Below, piece by piece: positions 1 to 8,877 of a DNA stretch of 64,000 nucleotides. The translations under genes were made by a program, and so were the position numbers. The stretch is taken from the NCBI RefSeq assembly GCF_022605525.1, contig NZ_JAKQYJ010000001.1, positions 1,411,501 to 1,475,500 on the forward strand. The letters run 5' to 3'. The stretch is from Porphyrobacter sp. GA68. GTDB taxonomy: Bacteria; Pseudomonadota; Alphaproteobacteria; Sphingomonadales; Sphingomonadaceae. Numbering within the stretch: the stretch's first letter is position 1; each line of letters begins with the position of its first letter. The notes below the pieces were generated by a model. That model did not search any database, was not told the DNA's origin, and saw only the letters and a program-made list of their open reading frames with translations.

Positions 1-602
1 ACATCCTCGTGCGCGACGAGCGCCTTGCCCGCGTCAGGCCCGCCATGCAGGCACTGCACCACATCGTCGGCAATCCCCGCCTCGTGGAAGCAGCGCACAA
101 GGAAGTCGGCCACGGCAGGGGTTTTCTCGCTCGGTTTGAGGATAATCGAGTTTCCGGCGATCAGCGCGGGAACGATGTGGCCATTGGGCAGATGCGCGGG
201 AAAGTTGTAGGGGCCAAGCACGGCCATGACGCCATGCGGCTTATGGCGCAGGCTCATGCTGCCGCCCAGGTCCACGTCGCGCCGGGTGAAACCGGTGCGT
301 TCGGCATAGGCGGTGATGGAAATTTCTACCTTCCCCATGACCGCGGCGACTTCGGTCCGCGCTTCCCACAGGGGCTTTCCCGTCTCGCGGGCGATCAATT
401 CGGCAAACGCGCCGTCGTGCTTGCGCACCACGTTCACGAACCGGCGAAGCAGTTCCATCCGGCGGGCGAGCGGCTCCATCGCCCAGCGGCGGAAACCCTG
501 CCGTGCACGATCAACCGTCACATCCACGTCGCCTGCGACGCCGCGCCACATGATATTTCCCGTTGCAGGTTCAACGGAAACAAGTTCCTCGCCCAAGATC
601 AT
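1..602 (-). CDS. astD: N-succinylglutamate 5-semialdehyde dehydrogenase-like aldehyde dehydrogenase (partial)
   Basis: About 200 N-terminal residues are visible; the rest lies beyond the window start. The protein opens with a VSVEPATG-type segment, then the Rossmann-like region with the GPYNFPAHLPNGHIVPAL signature and ILKPSEKTP, typical of AstD in the aldehyde dehydrogenase superfamily. AstD oxidises succinylglutamate semialdehyde to succinylglutamate in the arginine succinyltransferase pathway. The catalytic Cys is outside the window. ATG at 602 has AAGGA directly against it, whereas TTG at 596 has the same AAGGA 6 nt upstream, so the true start may be 596. It lies 61 bp downstream of selO on the same strand. 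Substrate assignment is by motif similarity only. Confidence 0.8.
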   Translation of the reverse strand, partial: MILGEELVSVEPATGNIMWRGVAGDVDVTVDRARQGFRRWAMEPLARRMELLRRFVNVVRKHDGAFAELIARETGKPLWEARTEVAAVMGKVEISITAYAERTGFTRRDVDLGGSMSLRHKPHGVMAVLGPYNFPAHLPNGHIVPALIAGNSIILKPSEKTPAVADFLVRCFHEAGIADDVVQCLHGGPDAGKALVAHED

Positions 603-663
603 TCCTTCATGTTTTCAGCGACGGTCGCATGGCACGGCCGCGTCGGGTCTGACCAGCATAAAC

Positions 664-2094
664 TCACCGTTCCGCCGGCTGATCAACAGCGTCGCAAGGG
701 GGCAGGTGCCCGGCCGGTGCCGGTGGTTCGCCCAGCAGCGCACCCATCCTGCGGGTCCGCGCGACATGGTCGTGCAGCGGGTGCCAGTCATCGCCATTGG
801 CAATGGCGTTCCACAGACGCTGCACCTCCTCGTACGGCAAGGCTGGAGGGTCGAAGTCCGCCGCGTCCGTCACCTGATGTTGGCGAACATAGCCACTCAT
901 CGCCTCCTTCACCGCACCTTGCGCCGCCTCGCCAAAGCGGTGCCGCCAGAAAAAGCTGTCTGGCGCTTCCCCGCTGTCACGCATCTGTGCCGCGCACGCC
1001 GCCGCAAGCGCGGTATCCGCCTCAGCACCGCGCGATTGCAGTCCCAATCGCCAGCACCAACGGCGACCCAGATGGATCCAATACAGCGGAGCGAACCGAT
1101 CAAGCGCTGCGATCAGCGGCGGCGCGTCGGCAATCAGGCGCAGCGCCACCGCCAGCTGACCGCAATTCCAGTGGATAGCTTCCGGTTGGCGCCCGAACGC
1201 GTAGAGACCGGCGTGATCGAAATAGGCGGCTGTGAAGCCCGGCTCCCACTGCGGCAGAAAACGCCAGGGGCCATAGTCGAAGCTTTCCCCGCTGATGTTC
1301 ATGTTGTCCGTGTTGAGGACACCGTGGACGAAGCCCGCCACCATGTAGCTGGCGGCTAGGTCGGCCAGCCGCTCGACCACCTGATGCAGCAGCTGCACCG
1401 CCGGCTGGTCGCGGCCGGGGGCGTCGGCGGGTGGCGGCGGGCCGGGGAAGTGATTGAGGCAATAGCCGACCAGCTGGTGCATGTGCGCTTCCTCTTCCAG
1501 CGCCAGCAGCCGCTGAAAAGTGCCGATGCGGATGTGGCCGTGGCTGAGGCGTGTGAGGACCGCGGCGCGGGTGGGCGACGGCTCGTCATGGCGTTCCAGC
1601 GCTTCTCCGGTTTCGATGATCGAAAAGGTCTTGGACGTGTCGACACCCAGCGCCTCCAGTCGTTCCGTCGCCAGCCATTCGCGTACGGCGCCTTGCAGCG
1701 TCAGCCTCCCGTCCGCTGTGCGGGAATACGGGGTCCGGCCAGACCCCTTGGTGCCCAGATCCAGCAGCCGCCCGGCGCCATCGCGCAACTGGGCGAACAA
1801 GAAGCCACGGCCGTCCCCGATCTCCGGGTTGTACACCCGGAATTGATGTCCGTGATAGCGCAGGGCCAGCGGCTGCGGCAGGCTGCCGGGCAGGGGTTTG
1901 AAGCGGGCGAAATGGTTCAGCCATTCCTCGTCCGGGAAAGCTGCAAGACCCACCGTTCCTGCCCAGCGATCGTTCCTCAGTCGCAGGCGCGCCTCGGGAA
2001 ATTCAGCCGGAACCACCGGGTCTGCCAGCCAGTCGGCCATGGCGGCAAGGGGCGCCTCGGGCCGAAAGGACGCGGATGCTGGTTCGGAGCGCAT
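664..2094 (-). CDS. selO: SelO family protein adenylyltransferase (YdiU/UPF0061)
   Basis: 476 residues, normal for the family. SelO is a pseudokinase-fold enzyme that transfers AMP from ATP to Ser/Thr/Tyr of target proteins, with links to redox homeostasis. Visible hallmarks are YHGHQFRVYNPEIGDGRG (about residues 80-97), LGTKGSGRTPYSR (113-125), and the metal/catalytic segment HGVLNTDNMNISGESFDYGP (about 257-276), including Asn264 and Asp273. The frame stays open far upstream, but that extension is antisense to the neighbouring hydrolase, so ATG at 2094 is chosen. It is divergent from the hydrolase/glycosyltransferase pair and may be co-transcribed with astD. Many SelO proteins end in Sec/Cys-x-x; here the C-terminus carries only an isolated Cys near DAVDQ. 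Confidence 0.92.
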   Translation of the reverse strand: MRSEPASASFRPEAPLAAMADWLADPVVPAEFPEARLRLRNDRWAGTVGLAAFPDEEWLNHFARFKPLPGSLPQPLALRYHGHQFRVYNPEIGDGRGFLFAQLRDGAGRLLDLGTKGSGRTPYSRTADGRLTLQGAVREWLATERLEALGVDTSKTFSIIETGEALERHDEPSPTRAAVLTRLSHGHIRIGTFQRLLALEEEAHMHQLVGYCLNHFPGPPPPADAPGRDQPAVQLLHQVVERLADLAASYMVAGFVHGVLNTDNMNISGESFDYGPWRFLPQWEPGFTAAYFDHAGLYAFGRQPEAIHWNCGQLAVALRLIADAPPLIAALDRFAPLYWIHLGRRWCWRLGLQSRGAEADTALAAACAAQMRDSGEAPDSFFWRHRFGEAAQGAVKEAMSGYVRQHQVTDAADFDPPALPYEEVQRLWNAIANGDDWHPLHDHVARTRRMGALLGEPPAPAGHLPPCDAVDQPAER

Positions 2095-2136
2095 GGTGGA
2101 GAAAGCCTTGGAGGTTGCACGCCCGGGTTGCAACCG

Positions 2137-3075
2137 GTGCGCTGCCACGGCAGAACGCGAGGCGAACCGCGTCAGGGGAGGCACGCCGTCATTTCCGAAC
2201 AAACTTATGCCGATCGCCATTGGACCAGCGCGGACGGCCTGCGCCTGCATTTTCGCGACTACCCTGCCGCTGTGGCCGCGGGGGAGCGTGCTCCCGTGAT
2301 CTGCTTGCACGGGCTCACCCGCAACGCGCGCGACTTTGCCGATCTGGCCGAGTTTCTGGCGCCGACGGGCCGACGTATCCTGGTGCCCGAGATGCGCGGG
2401 CGCGGCGACAGCGAATATGCGCGGGACGCCGCAACCTACAATGTGGGTCAGTACGTCGCCGACCTGAACGCGCTGCGAGAGCAGGAGGGGATCGACCGGT
2501 ATGTAGCCATCGGCACCTCGATGGGCGGGTTGATGACCATGGTTCAGGCGATGCATGATCCCGCACCGATCGCGGCTGCGGTGCTCAACGACATCGGGCC
2601 GGTGGTCGACCCCGCCGGGCTGGAGCGGATCATGGACTACGTGGGACAAGGCGGCAGCTACCCCACCTGGATCCATGCTGCCCGCGCGCTGGAGGAACTG
2701 CACAAGGCAGCTTATCCCGGCTTCGACCTCGACGATTGGCTGCAGATGGCCAAGCGCACGATGACGCTGTGCGGCAACGGACGGATCGCTCACGACTACG
2801 ACATGAGCATCGCCGAGCCGCTGCGGGCGGCCGACGGGGACCAGGCTGCTGCCCCTGCCGATCTGTGGCCCGGCTTCGATGCGCTGGCGCAAAGGCCGCT
2901 GATGCTGATCCGCGGGGAACTGTCCAACCTTCTTTCGCAAGCCACCTTTGCCGAAATGCGCGCCCGTGCGCCTCAGGCCGCTGTGGTGAGCGTGCCGGAG
3001 ATCGGGCATGCACCGACCCTGGACGAGCCGTGCGTAAGGTCCGCGCTTGGCGAATTCATGGCGCGGCTCGACTAG
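2137..3075 (+). CDS. alpha/beta hydrolase
   Basis: Alpha/beta-hydrolase fold protein of roughly 295-312 residues depending on start. Motifs are the oxyanion-hole CLHGLTRNARD, the nucleophile elbow GTSMGG (Ser) and a late IGHAPTLDEP carrying the catalytic His. Substrate is unknown. Similarity begins at the ISEQTYADR segment, encoded from 2191. A strong AGGGGAGG (2174-2181) lies 6 nt before codon GTC (2188) and 9 nt before ATT (2191), yet neither is a usual start. The nearest standard in-frame start is GTG 2137, which has no clear Shine-Dalgarno. The coordinate given is therefore provisional. The glycosyltransferase gene follows after 3 nt and is probably co-transcribed. Confidence 0.85.
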   Translation: MRCHGRTRGEPRQGRHAVISEQTYADRHWTSADGLRLHFRDYPAAVAAGERAPVICLHGLTRNARDFADLAEFLAPTGRRILVPEMRGRGDSEYARDAATYNVGQYVADLNALREQEGIDRYVAIGTSMGGLMTMVQAMHDPAPIAAAVLNDIGPVVDPAGLERIMDYVGQGGSYPTWIHAARALEELHKAAYPGFDLDDWLQMAKRTMTLCGNGRIAHDYDMSIAEPLRAADGDQAAAPADLWPGFDALAQRPLMLIRGELSNLLSQATFAEMRARAPQAAVVSVPEIGHAPTLDEPCVRSALGEFMARLD

Positions 3076-3078
3076 CTC

Positions 3079-4206
3079 ATGGTCCGGGGGGCGACCGCGC
3101 AAATACTTCACATTCTGCCCGACAGCAACGACGCCGCAGCGCGGCGAACGGCGCAGATTATTGACCGGGTGCGCCAGGGTTATCAGCACAGCATCGTACC
3201 CGCGCGCCCCAACGAACGTGACTGGCTGACGGGGGTGCGGCAGGACAGCGTGCGCTTCGTCTCCGACTTTCCCGAGCTGTCCGGCTTGCCGCTGCCTGGC
3301 CGCCTACAGCGGATCGCACAAGCCATGTTGCCCTTCGACGTGGTCGTGACGCATGGCTACGAAGCCATGAACGCGGCCATGGCGCGCACGATGTTTTCCG
3401 AAGGCTATGCACCGCCACCGCTGATCCATCACGAGTGGGGGGACGACGCGGCAGGCGGTGCATTGACCGGGAGGCGGCGCGATCTCTACCGCCAGCTTGC
3501 GCTGGGTCGCAGCGCCGCCCTGGTGGTGCCGGACGAGACAATGGAAGGCCGAGCGCTGACCCGCTGGCAGCAGCCGCTTGGCCGGGTGAAGCGGATCGGT
3601 GAGGCGGTGGATGTAACCGCCTACGCCAGACGACCGAAAGCCGATTCGCTGCCCGGCATCATCAAGCGTAAAGATGAACTCTGGATCGGCGTCGTTGACG
3701 GCGCGCGCAACAGCGGTGGGATCGATGCGGCGCTGGAGGCGGTCCGCGCCTTGCCGGATAACTGCATCCTGATCTGGGCATCGGCGGGCGACCACCCGAG
3801 CTTCGTGCGCGAGGCGGCGGCGCGCGCCGGCATGGACGATCGCGTCCATCCGCTGGCCTCCGGTGGTCAGCACGCCCGCTATCTCGGCCTGTTCGACATT
3901 GCCCTAGTCCCGGAGAGCGGGATCTGGCCGCAGGAGGCGGTGCTGGGGGCGCTGGCTGCCGGATTGCCGTTCGCCGGGCAAGGGGCGGCCGCCCTCGCGG
4001 ACTTGCTGGCGCCGGAAAACGTCGCCTTGTTGGAGGAGTCGGCCGGGCAGGCGCTGCACGATCTCATCTCCCGACCGGACCTGCGCCAGCAGCTTGGTGA
4101 GGCGAACCGCCGCCGCGCCGCGGCGGATTTCGGCCTGGACAGGCTCGCCGCCACTTATCGCCGTCTGTTCGACAGCGCGATAGCCCAAACGCCACGCAAG
4201 CGGTGA
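3079..4206 (+). CDS. glycosyltransferase (GT4-like)
   Basis: 375 residues. The C-terminal half resembles a GT-B glycosyltransferase: a Rossmann region around ELWIGVVDGARNSGG, then ALVPESGIWPQEAVLGALAAGLP, where the Glu-containing E(x7)E-like segment usually contacts the sugar-nucleotide donor. The N-terminal half has DVVVTHGYEAMNAAMA and LIHHEWGDD segments, as in acceptor-binding domains. No signal peptide or membrane segment was seen, so it is probably cytosolic. Donor and acceptor are unknown. The start ATG is 3 nt after the hydrolase stop, indicating an operon. No other polysaccharide genes are nearby, so the pair is not part of an obvious capsule locus. Confidence 0.75.
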   Translation: MVRGATAQILHILPDSNDAAARRTAQIIDRVRQGYQHSIVPARPNERDWLTGVRQDSVRFVSDFPELSGLPLPGRLQRIAQAMLPFDVVVTHGYEAMNAAMARTMFSEGYAPPPLIHHEWGDDAAGGALTGRRRDLYRQLALGRSAALVVPDETMEGRALTRWQQPLGRVKRIGEAVDVTAYARRPKADSLPGIIKRKDELWIGVVDGARNSGGIDAALEAVRALPDNCILIWASAGDHPSFVREAAARAGMDDRVHPLASGGQHARYLGLFDIALVPESGIWPQEAVLGALAAGLPFAGQGAAALADLLAPENVALLEESAGQALHDLISRPDLRQQLGEANRRRAAADFGLDRLAATYRRLFDSAIAQTPRKR

Positions 4207-4333
4207 GGCGGCGCAAGGCAAGGCGCGGGGCATTGCCCTTCATCGCGCCCGCTTCTAATGATGCGCGCGATGCAGGCGGACACCCGCGTAGCCTGCGCAA
4301 CCATCTCCTTTCGAGAGCAACATAAGAGCGCCC

Positions 4334-5158
4334 GTGGCCCAATCTCCTCCGACCGATCCGTCCGCGCCTCGCGGCACTGTTCCCGCCGCATCCGACCGCG
4401 CAGAAAAGCTGCGCCAGCGCCGCGAAGCCGAAGACAGGGCGGTTCTGCGCGAGATCGATGAGGCCGTGCGGCAAGACCAGATGGCCGAATTCGGCAAGCG
4501 TTATGGCAAGCCGCTGATCATCGGCATCGTGCTGTTTCTCCTCCTGCTCGGCGGCTTCATGCTGTGGCAGCAGCGGCAGGAACGTGCACGCGAACAGGCA
4601 TCCGAAGGCCTGGTGACTGCGCTCGATCAGGTCGAAGCGGGCAATCTGGCGGAAGCGCGGCAACGTCTGCAGCCGCTTGCCGGAAGCAGCAACGCCGGCG
4701 TCAGCGCCAGTGCCCGCCTGTTGGAAGCAGGGATCGCCGCACAGGAAGGCAATCTGCGCCGGTCGGGCGAGCTGTTCGCGGCCATTGCCGATGACGGGAA
4801 TGTACCGGCCGAGCTGCGCCAACTGGCGCGGGTGCGGCAGGTGACCGTCCAATTCGACGATCTCCCGCCGCAGCGGGTAATCGCCTTGCTCGGCGACCAG
4901 GCGCGCCCGGGCCAGCCGTTCTTCGGCAGCGCGGCGGAACTGGTGGCGATGGCTCAGCTTGAACTGGGTCAGCGGCAGCAGGCCGGTGCACTGTTCGCCC
5001 AGATCGCGCGGGCAAACGAAGTGCCGGAAAGCCTGCGGTCGCGAGCGCGGCAGATGGCGGGACTGTTGGGTGTCGACACGATCGAGAATGTTGAAGAAGT
5101 CATCGTGCCGCAAGGTTCGACAGGGCAGACAGCACCGGGACAGCTGCCGCAGGAGTGA
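4334..5158 (+). CDS. membrane-anchored tetratricopeptide-repeat protein (YfgM-like)
   Basis: 274 residues beginning at GTG. A charged cytosolic N-terminus (residues 1-58, rich in Arg/Glu) precedes one membrane helix (about 60-77, LIIGIVLFLLLLGGFMLW). A periplasmic region of TPR-like helical repeats follows (EAGNLAEARQRL, EAGIAAQEGNLRRSGELF, ELGQRQQAGALFAQI). This layout matches YfgM, a SecYEG-associated ancillary chaperone, and its usual position beside bamB is kept: bamB begins 26 nt after this stop. The role in outer-membrane protein traffic is inferred from topology and context. The 127 bp upstream contain no other gene. Confidence 0.8.
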   Translation: MAQSPPTDPSAPRGTVPAASDRAEKLRQRREAEDRAVLREIDEAVRQDQMAEFGKRYGKPLIIGIVLFLLLLGGFMLWQQRQERAREQASEGLVTALDQVEAGNLAEARQRLQPLAGSSNAGVSASARLLEAGIAAQEGNLRRSGELFAAIADDGNVPAELRQLARVRQVTVQFDDLPPQRVIALLGDQARPGQPFFGSAAELVAMAQLELGQRQQAGALFAQIARANEVPESLRSRARQMAGLLGVDTIENVEEVIVPQGSTGQTAPGQLPQE

Positions 5159-5184
5159 GCGGCCCAGGATTGGAACAATTGACA

Positions 5185-6522
5185 ATGCAGACAAAGATCA
5201 CCCGCTCCGCCATGGCAAGCAGTATGGCCTTGGCGCTGTCCGCCTGCAGCGGCGGACTGTTCGGCGGAGGTGAAACCCGCACGACGCCCACAGTGGGCGA
5301 GCGGATGCCCATCCTGTCGCGCATAGAAAACGCGGTGCAGGCCGATCCCGCGCTGGTCGGGGTTCCAGTGACCTTGCCGTCAGCCCAGGTGAACAGCGAG
5401 TGGGCACAGGCGGGCGGCACCGCCAGCAAGGCCTATGGTCATCTGGCGCTCGGCGAGGCGCCTCAGCGGGCCTGGACCGCGACGGTGGCAGGAGCGACAA
5501 ACCGTCGCCGCCTCGCTGCCTCACCCGTGATCGGTGGAGGGAGGCTGTTCGCGGTCGGCACGGACGGCGCGATCAGCGCCTTCGATGCCGGGACCGGCGC
5601 ACGGGTCTGGACCTATAGCGGCGATGCGCCGGGCAACCTTGCCAGCGCCCTGTTCGGCGGCGGCGCAAGCTACGCCAACGGGCGCGTATATGCCACGACC
5701 GGGACTGGCGATGTGCTCGCGCTCGATGCCAACACCGGAGCGCTTGCGTGGCGAGTCAAACCGGCTGGTCCGCTTCGCGGTTCGCCCACCATCGCCTTCA
5801 ACCTGATCTTCGTGATGACGCAGGATAACCAGATCATCGCGCTTAATCAGGCTGACGGCTCGCTCGAGTGGCAGGAATCCGGCTCGGCGACCCAGGCGGG
5901 CGTGTTCGGCGTGGCGGCTCCGGCTGCGGGTCAGGGTACGGTAATTGCCGGCTATTCGTCGGGTGAACTGGTCGCCTACCGCTATGAGAATGGCCGTGTG
6001 CTCTGGGCCGATGCGCTGGCGCGCACCTCCATTTCAACAGAAGTCGGCGCGCTGACGGACATCGACGCCGATCCGATCATCGCTGACGGACGGATCTATG
6101 CGCTGGGGCAGGGTGGGCGCATGGCGGCATACGATCTGCTGTCCGGCCAGCGGATCTGGGAACTGAACCTGGCCGGCATCTCGACCCCGGCGCTGGCGGG
6201 CCAGTGGATATTCACGTTGACCGATGACGCACGCCTGCTCGCAATCGCGCGGGACACCGGCAAGATCCGCTGGATCACGCAGCTCAAGCGGTATCGGGAC
6301 GAGGAAGACCGCGCAGGGCCGGTGTTCTGGAACGGTCCGGTACTCGCCGGCGGACAGTTGTGGCTCACAAGCTCCGAGGGAGAAATCTGGCGGGTCAGCC
6401 CGCAGGAAGGTTCGGCCAGCCTGTTCACCAATTTGGGCCAGCGGGTCAGTCTGGCGCCCGTCGTGGCGAACAACACGCTGTATGTGCTGGACGACAGTGG
6501 CCGGGTGAGCGCCTTTCGCTAG
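5185..6522 (+). CDS. bamB: outer membrane protein assembly factor BamB (PQQ-repeat lipoprotein)
   Basis: 445 residues. The N-terminus is a lipoprotein signal ending in LALSAC, placing the lipidated Cys at residue 21. The body consists of PQQ/WD-like repeats with recurring AxDAxTGAxxW-type blades (FDAGTGARVWTY, LDANTGALAWRV, DLLSGQRIWEL, ARDTGKIRW), forming an eight-bladed propeller. BamB supports the BAM complex that folds beta-barrels into the outer membrane; bamA lies at the other end of this window. ATG 5185 is preferred over the upstream in-frame ATG (5155) because it gives a proper lipoprotein signal. In many relatives der follows bamB; here the next gene is convergent gshA, 83 bp away. 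Confidence 0.92.
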   Translation: MQTKITRSAMASSMALALSACSGGLFGGGETRTTPTVGERMPILSRIENAVQADPALVGVPVTLPSAQVNSEWAQAGGTASKAYGHLALGEAPQRAWTATVAGATNRRRLAASPVIGGGRLFAVGTDGAISAFDAGTGARVWTYSGDAPGNLASALFGGGASYANGRVYATTGTGDVLALDANTGALAWRVKPAGPLRGSPTIAFNLIFVMTQDNQIIALNQADGSLEWQESGSATQAGVFGVAAPAAGQGTVIAGYSSGELVAYRYENGRVLWADALARTSISTEVGALTDIDADPIIADGRIYALGQGGRMAAYDLLSGQRIWELNLAGISTPALAGQWIFTLTDDARLLAIARDTGKIRWITQLKRYRDEEDRAGPVFWNGPVLAGGQLWLTSSEGEIWRVSPQEGSASLFTNLGQRVSLAPVVANNTLYVLDDSGRVSAFR

Positions 6523-6605
6523 CCGCGCGCTGCGAGGCCTCTTGAGGAACGCGGCTACGTCGGCGCTCGCCCGCTCGTTTCGCGCAGGTCACACGATCTG
6601 TCGGT

Positions 6606-7976
6606 TCAGAAACTGTAGCGGTAAACCTGCGTGACGTCTTCCTGCCATTCGCCATGGTACTGGTCCAGCAACAACTGCGCCGGCACTTTGCCGCTTTCGA
6701 CGATCTGGTTCAGCGGTTCGAGATAGCCGGTTTCATTATCCCCGCCCGCGTTCAGCCGCGCACGGGCCTGCAGCCCCGAACGGGCAATCGCCAGAACTTC
6801 ACCCGCCAGATCCTGCAGGGTTCTTCCGCCCGGGATCGGCGCCGCCAGCCCCAAACGCGGCACGGTGTTACGCAGCGTTTCGCGCTCCTCCATTGTCCAG
6901 TCCCGGACCAGATCCCATGCCGCGTCGAGCGCGCTCTGATCGTAGAGCAGACCCACCCAGAAGGCGGGCAAGGCGCAGATGCGGTTCCAAGGGCCGCCAT
7001 CGGCGCCCCGCATTTCCAGAAAGCTCTTCAGGCGGACTTCAGGAAAGGCGGTCGACAAATGGTCGATCCAGTCACTCTCGCGTGGCCGCTCGCCCGGCAG
7101 CGCCGACAGCCGACCATCCAGAAAGTCGCGGAAGCTGAGGCCGGCCGCGTCGATGTAGCGCCCGTCACGATAGACGAAGTACATCGGCACATCGAGCATG
7201 TAGTCGACGTAACGTTCGTAGCCGAAGCCGTCTTCGAACACGAACGGCAGCATGCCTGTGCGATGCGGATCGGTGTCGGACCAGATATGGCTGCGATAGG
7301 ACAAGAAGCCATTCGGCCGGCCTTCGGTAAAAGGCGAATTCGCGAACAGCGCGGTCGCAAGCGGCTGCAGCGCCAGTCCCGTGCGGAACTTCTTCACCAT
7401 GTCCGCTTCCGACCCATAGTCGAGGTTCACCTGAATTGTGCAGGTGCGCAGCATCATGTCGAGGCCCAGCGTGCCCACGCGCGGCATGTGGCGCAGCATA
7501 ATGGCATACCGACCCTTGGGCATGATCGGTAGCTGTTCACGTGTCTTGTCGGGCCACATGCCAAGGCCAAGGAAGCCAACGCCGAACCTGCTGCCGATCT
7601 CCTTGACCTGCTGAAGGTGCCGGCCGGTTTCGGCGCAGGTCTGGTGCAGGTTTTCGAGAGGCGCGCCGGACAGTTCCAGCTGTCCTGCCGGTTCCAGGCT
7701 GACGGTGCCATCGGCCCCGCGCATGGCGATGACCTGCCCTCCTTCCTCGACCGGTTGCCAGCCGAACTGTTGCATGGCCAGCAGAATGTCGCGGATGCCG
7801 CCTTGTTCGTCATACGAAGGCGCGTGATGATCGGCGGCCTTGTACACGAGCTTTTCATGCTCGGTTCCGATGCGCCAATCCTCAGGCGCCTTGGCTCCCC
7901 CCGCCATCGGCGCAATCAGCTGTTCGCGCGATTCGATGACCGGATCAACCGCGTTCGAGGTGTCGCGCGTGCTCAT
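6606..7976 (-). CDS. gshA: glutamate--cysteine ligase (plant/alphaproteobacterial type)
   Basis: 456 residues, the length usual for the proteobacterial/plant-type GCS2-like ligases. It catalyses ATP-dependent gamma-glutamylcysteine formation, the first step of glutathione synthesis, in the cytosol. Recognisable segments are RIGTEHEKLVY (substrate-binding Glu), MRGADGTVSLEPAGQLELSG, MLRTCTIQVNLDYGSEADM and FLEMRGADGGPWNRICALPAFWVGLLYD. The start ATG is clear. It sits 39 bp downstream of rsmE on the same strand, so the two are probably one transcript. It converges on bamB. Confidence 0.93.
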   Translation of the reverse strand: MSTRDTSNAVDPVIESREQLIAPMAGGAKAPEDWRIGTEHEKLVYKAADHHAPSYDEQGGIRDILLAMQQFGWQPVEEGGQVIAMRGADGTVSLEPAGQLELSGAPLENLHQTCAETGRHLQQVKEIGSRFGVGFLGLGMWPDKTREQLPIMPKGRYAIMLRHMPRVGTLGLDMMLRTCTIQVNLDYGSEADMVKKFRTGLALQPLATALFANSPFTEGRPNGFLSYRSHIWSDTDPHRTGMLPFVFEDGFGYERYVDYMLDVPMYFVYRDGRYIDAAGLSFRDFLDGRLSALPGERPRESDWIDHLSTAFPEVRLKSFLEMRGADGGPWNRICALPAFWVGLLYDQSALDAAWDLVRDWTMEERETLRNTVPRLGLAAPIPGGRTLQDLAGEVLAIARSGLQARARLNAGGDNETGYLEPLNQIVESGKVPAQLLLDQYHGEWQEDVTQVYRYSF

Positions 7977-8015
7977 CAGGTCCGCGTTAGAAAGGCGGCG
8001 GGAAAAGGCAATGCT

Positions 8016-8765
8016 TCAATGCTGCCAATCCCCGGCCGCCGCCATCCACAGGGCGGTTCCCGTGATCGCAGCTGTTTCTCCCCTGAGGATGCGGGGACCA
8101 AGGCTGATCGGGCGGGCGTGGGGCAGGGCACGGACGGCCGCCCTTTCGGCGTCGTCAAAGCCTCCTTCCGGACCCGTCAGGAGAGCGGCGGGTCCGGTGT
8201 GGCCAGCGAACGCCTGCGCCGCCGGCAGCCCGCCTTCCTCGTCGGCGAAGAACAAGGTGCGGTCGGCCGGCCATGTCTTCAACAACTGCTCCAGCTTCGC
8301 CGGTTCGACCAGCGCCGGCAGTGCGGTGCGGGCGCACTGTTCCGCGGCTTCGGTAGTGATGATCCTGGCCCGGTCGGCATTGAGGCTGCCGGCGACACAG
8401 CGGCGCGTCACGACCGGATGAATCGCCGCCACGCCGAGTTCCGTCGCCTTTTCCAGCACTAGGTCGAACCGATCCTTCTTCAGCAGCGCAGCGCAGAGCC
8501 AGAAGTCGGGCACCTCCTCGCGCGATCTTAGCTGCCGTTCCACCGCCGCCTGTACCTCGCGCTTGCCGATGGACACCACGTGTGCCGCCCACTCGCCCGT
8601 CTGGTCATCGCACAGGATGATTGCGGCACCAGGGCTCGTTCGCATGACGCGGCTGAGATAATGTGCGCTGTTGCCGCCGAAGGTGACGGTCGCGCCCTGT
8701 TCCAGCCGCTGTGCGACGAACATTCGGGGCGCGCTTTTCGGCGGCCAGGCTGGCGTGGCGGGCAT
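8016..8765 (-). CDS. rsmE: 16S rRNA (uracil-1498-N3)-methyltransferase
   Basis: 249 residues with an N-terminal PUA-like region (MFVAQRL, HYLSRVMR) and a C-terminal SPOUT methyltransferase domain. The SPOUT domain shows the knot signature LLTGPEGGFDDAE and the C-terminal SLGPRILRGETA segment that binds S-adenosylmethionine. It methylates U1498 of 16S rRNA in the assembled 30S subunit. ATG 8765 is chosen because upstream in-frame sequence lacks family similarity and would overlap the divergent ubiA. It is followed by gshA; a 112 bp divergent gap separates it from ubiA. Confidence 0.93.
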   Translation of the reverse strand: MPATPAWPPKSAPRMFVAQRLEQGATVTFGGNSAHYLSRVMRTSPGAAIILCDDQTGEWAAHVVSIGKREVQAAVERQLRSREEVPDFWLCAALLKKDRFDLVLEKATELGVAAIHPVVTRRCVAGSLNADRARIITTEAAEQCARTALPALVEPAKLEQLLKTWPADRTLFFADEEGGLPAAQAFAGHTGPAALLTGPEGGFDDAERAAVRALPHARPISLGPRILRGETAAITGTALWMAAAGDWQH

Positions 8766-8877
8766 GGCGCGGCTTCTAACCACATTCACCCGGCCAGTTA
8801 AAGATGCGCGCCAGTGCGGGGCAGCCCTTTCAAGATGCCGGGTTTCGCCGGGACGACCTGCTTGATAGGGCGGGCGC

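Noticed and set aside
9-1359. Long open frames on the plus strand
   Set aside because: They are antisense to the astD-like and selO genes, whose motifs are clear; long antisense frames are expected at this GC content.
2095-3189. N-terminal extension of the selO frame up to 3189
   Set aside because: It is antisense to the hydrolase gene and has no resemblance to SelO N-termini; family similarity starts at ATG 2094.
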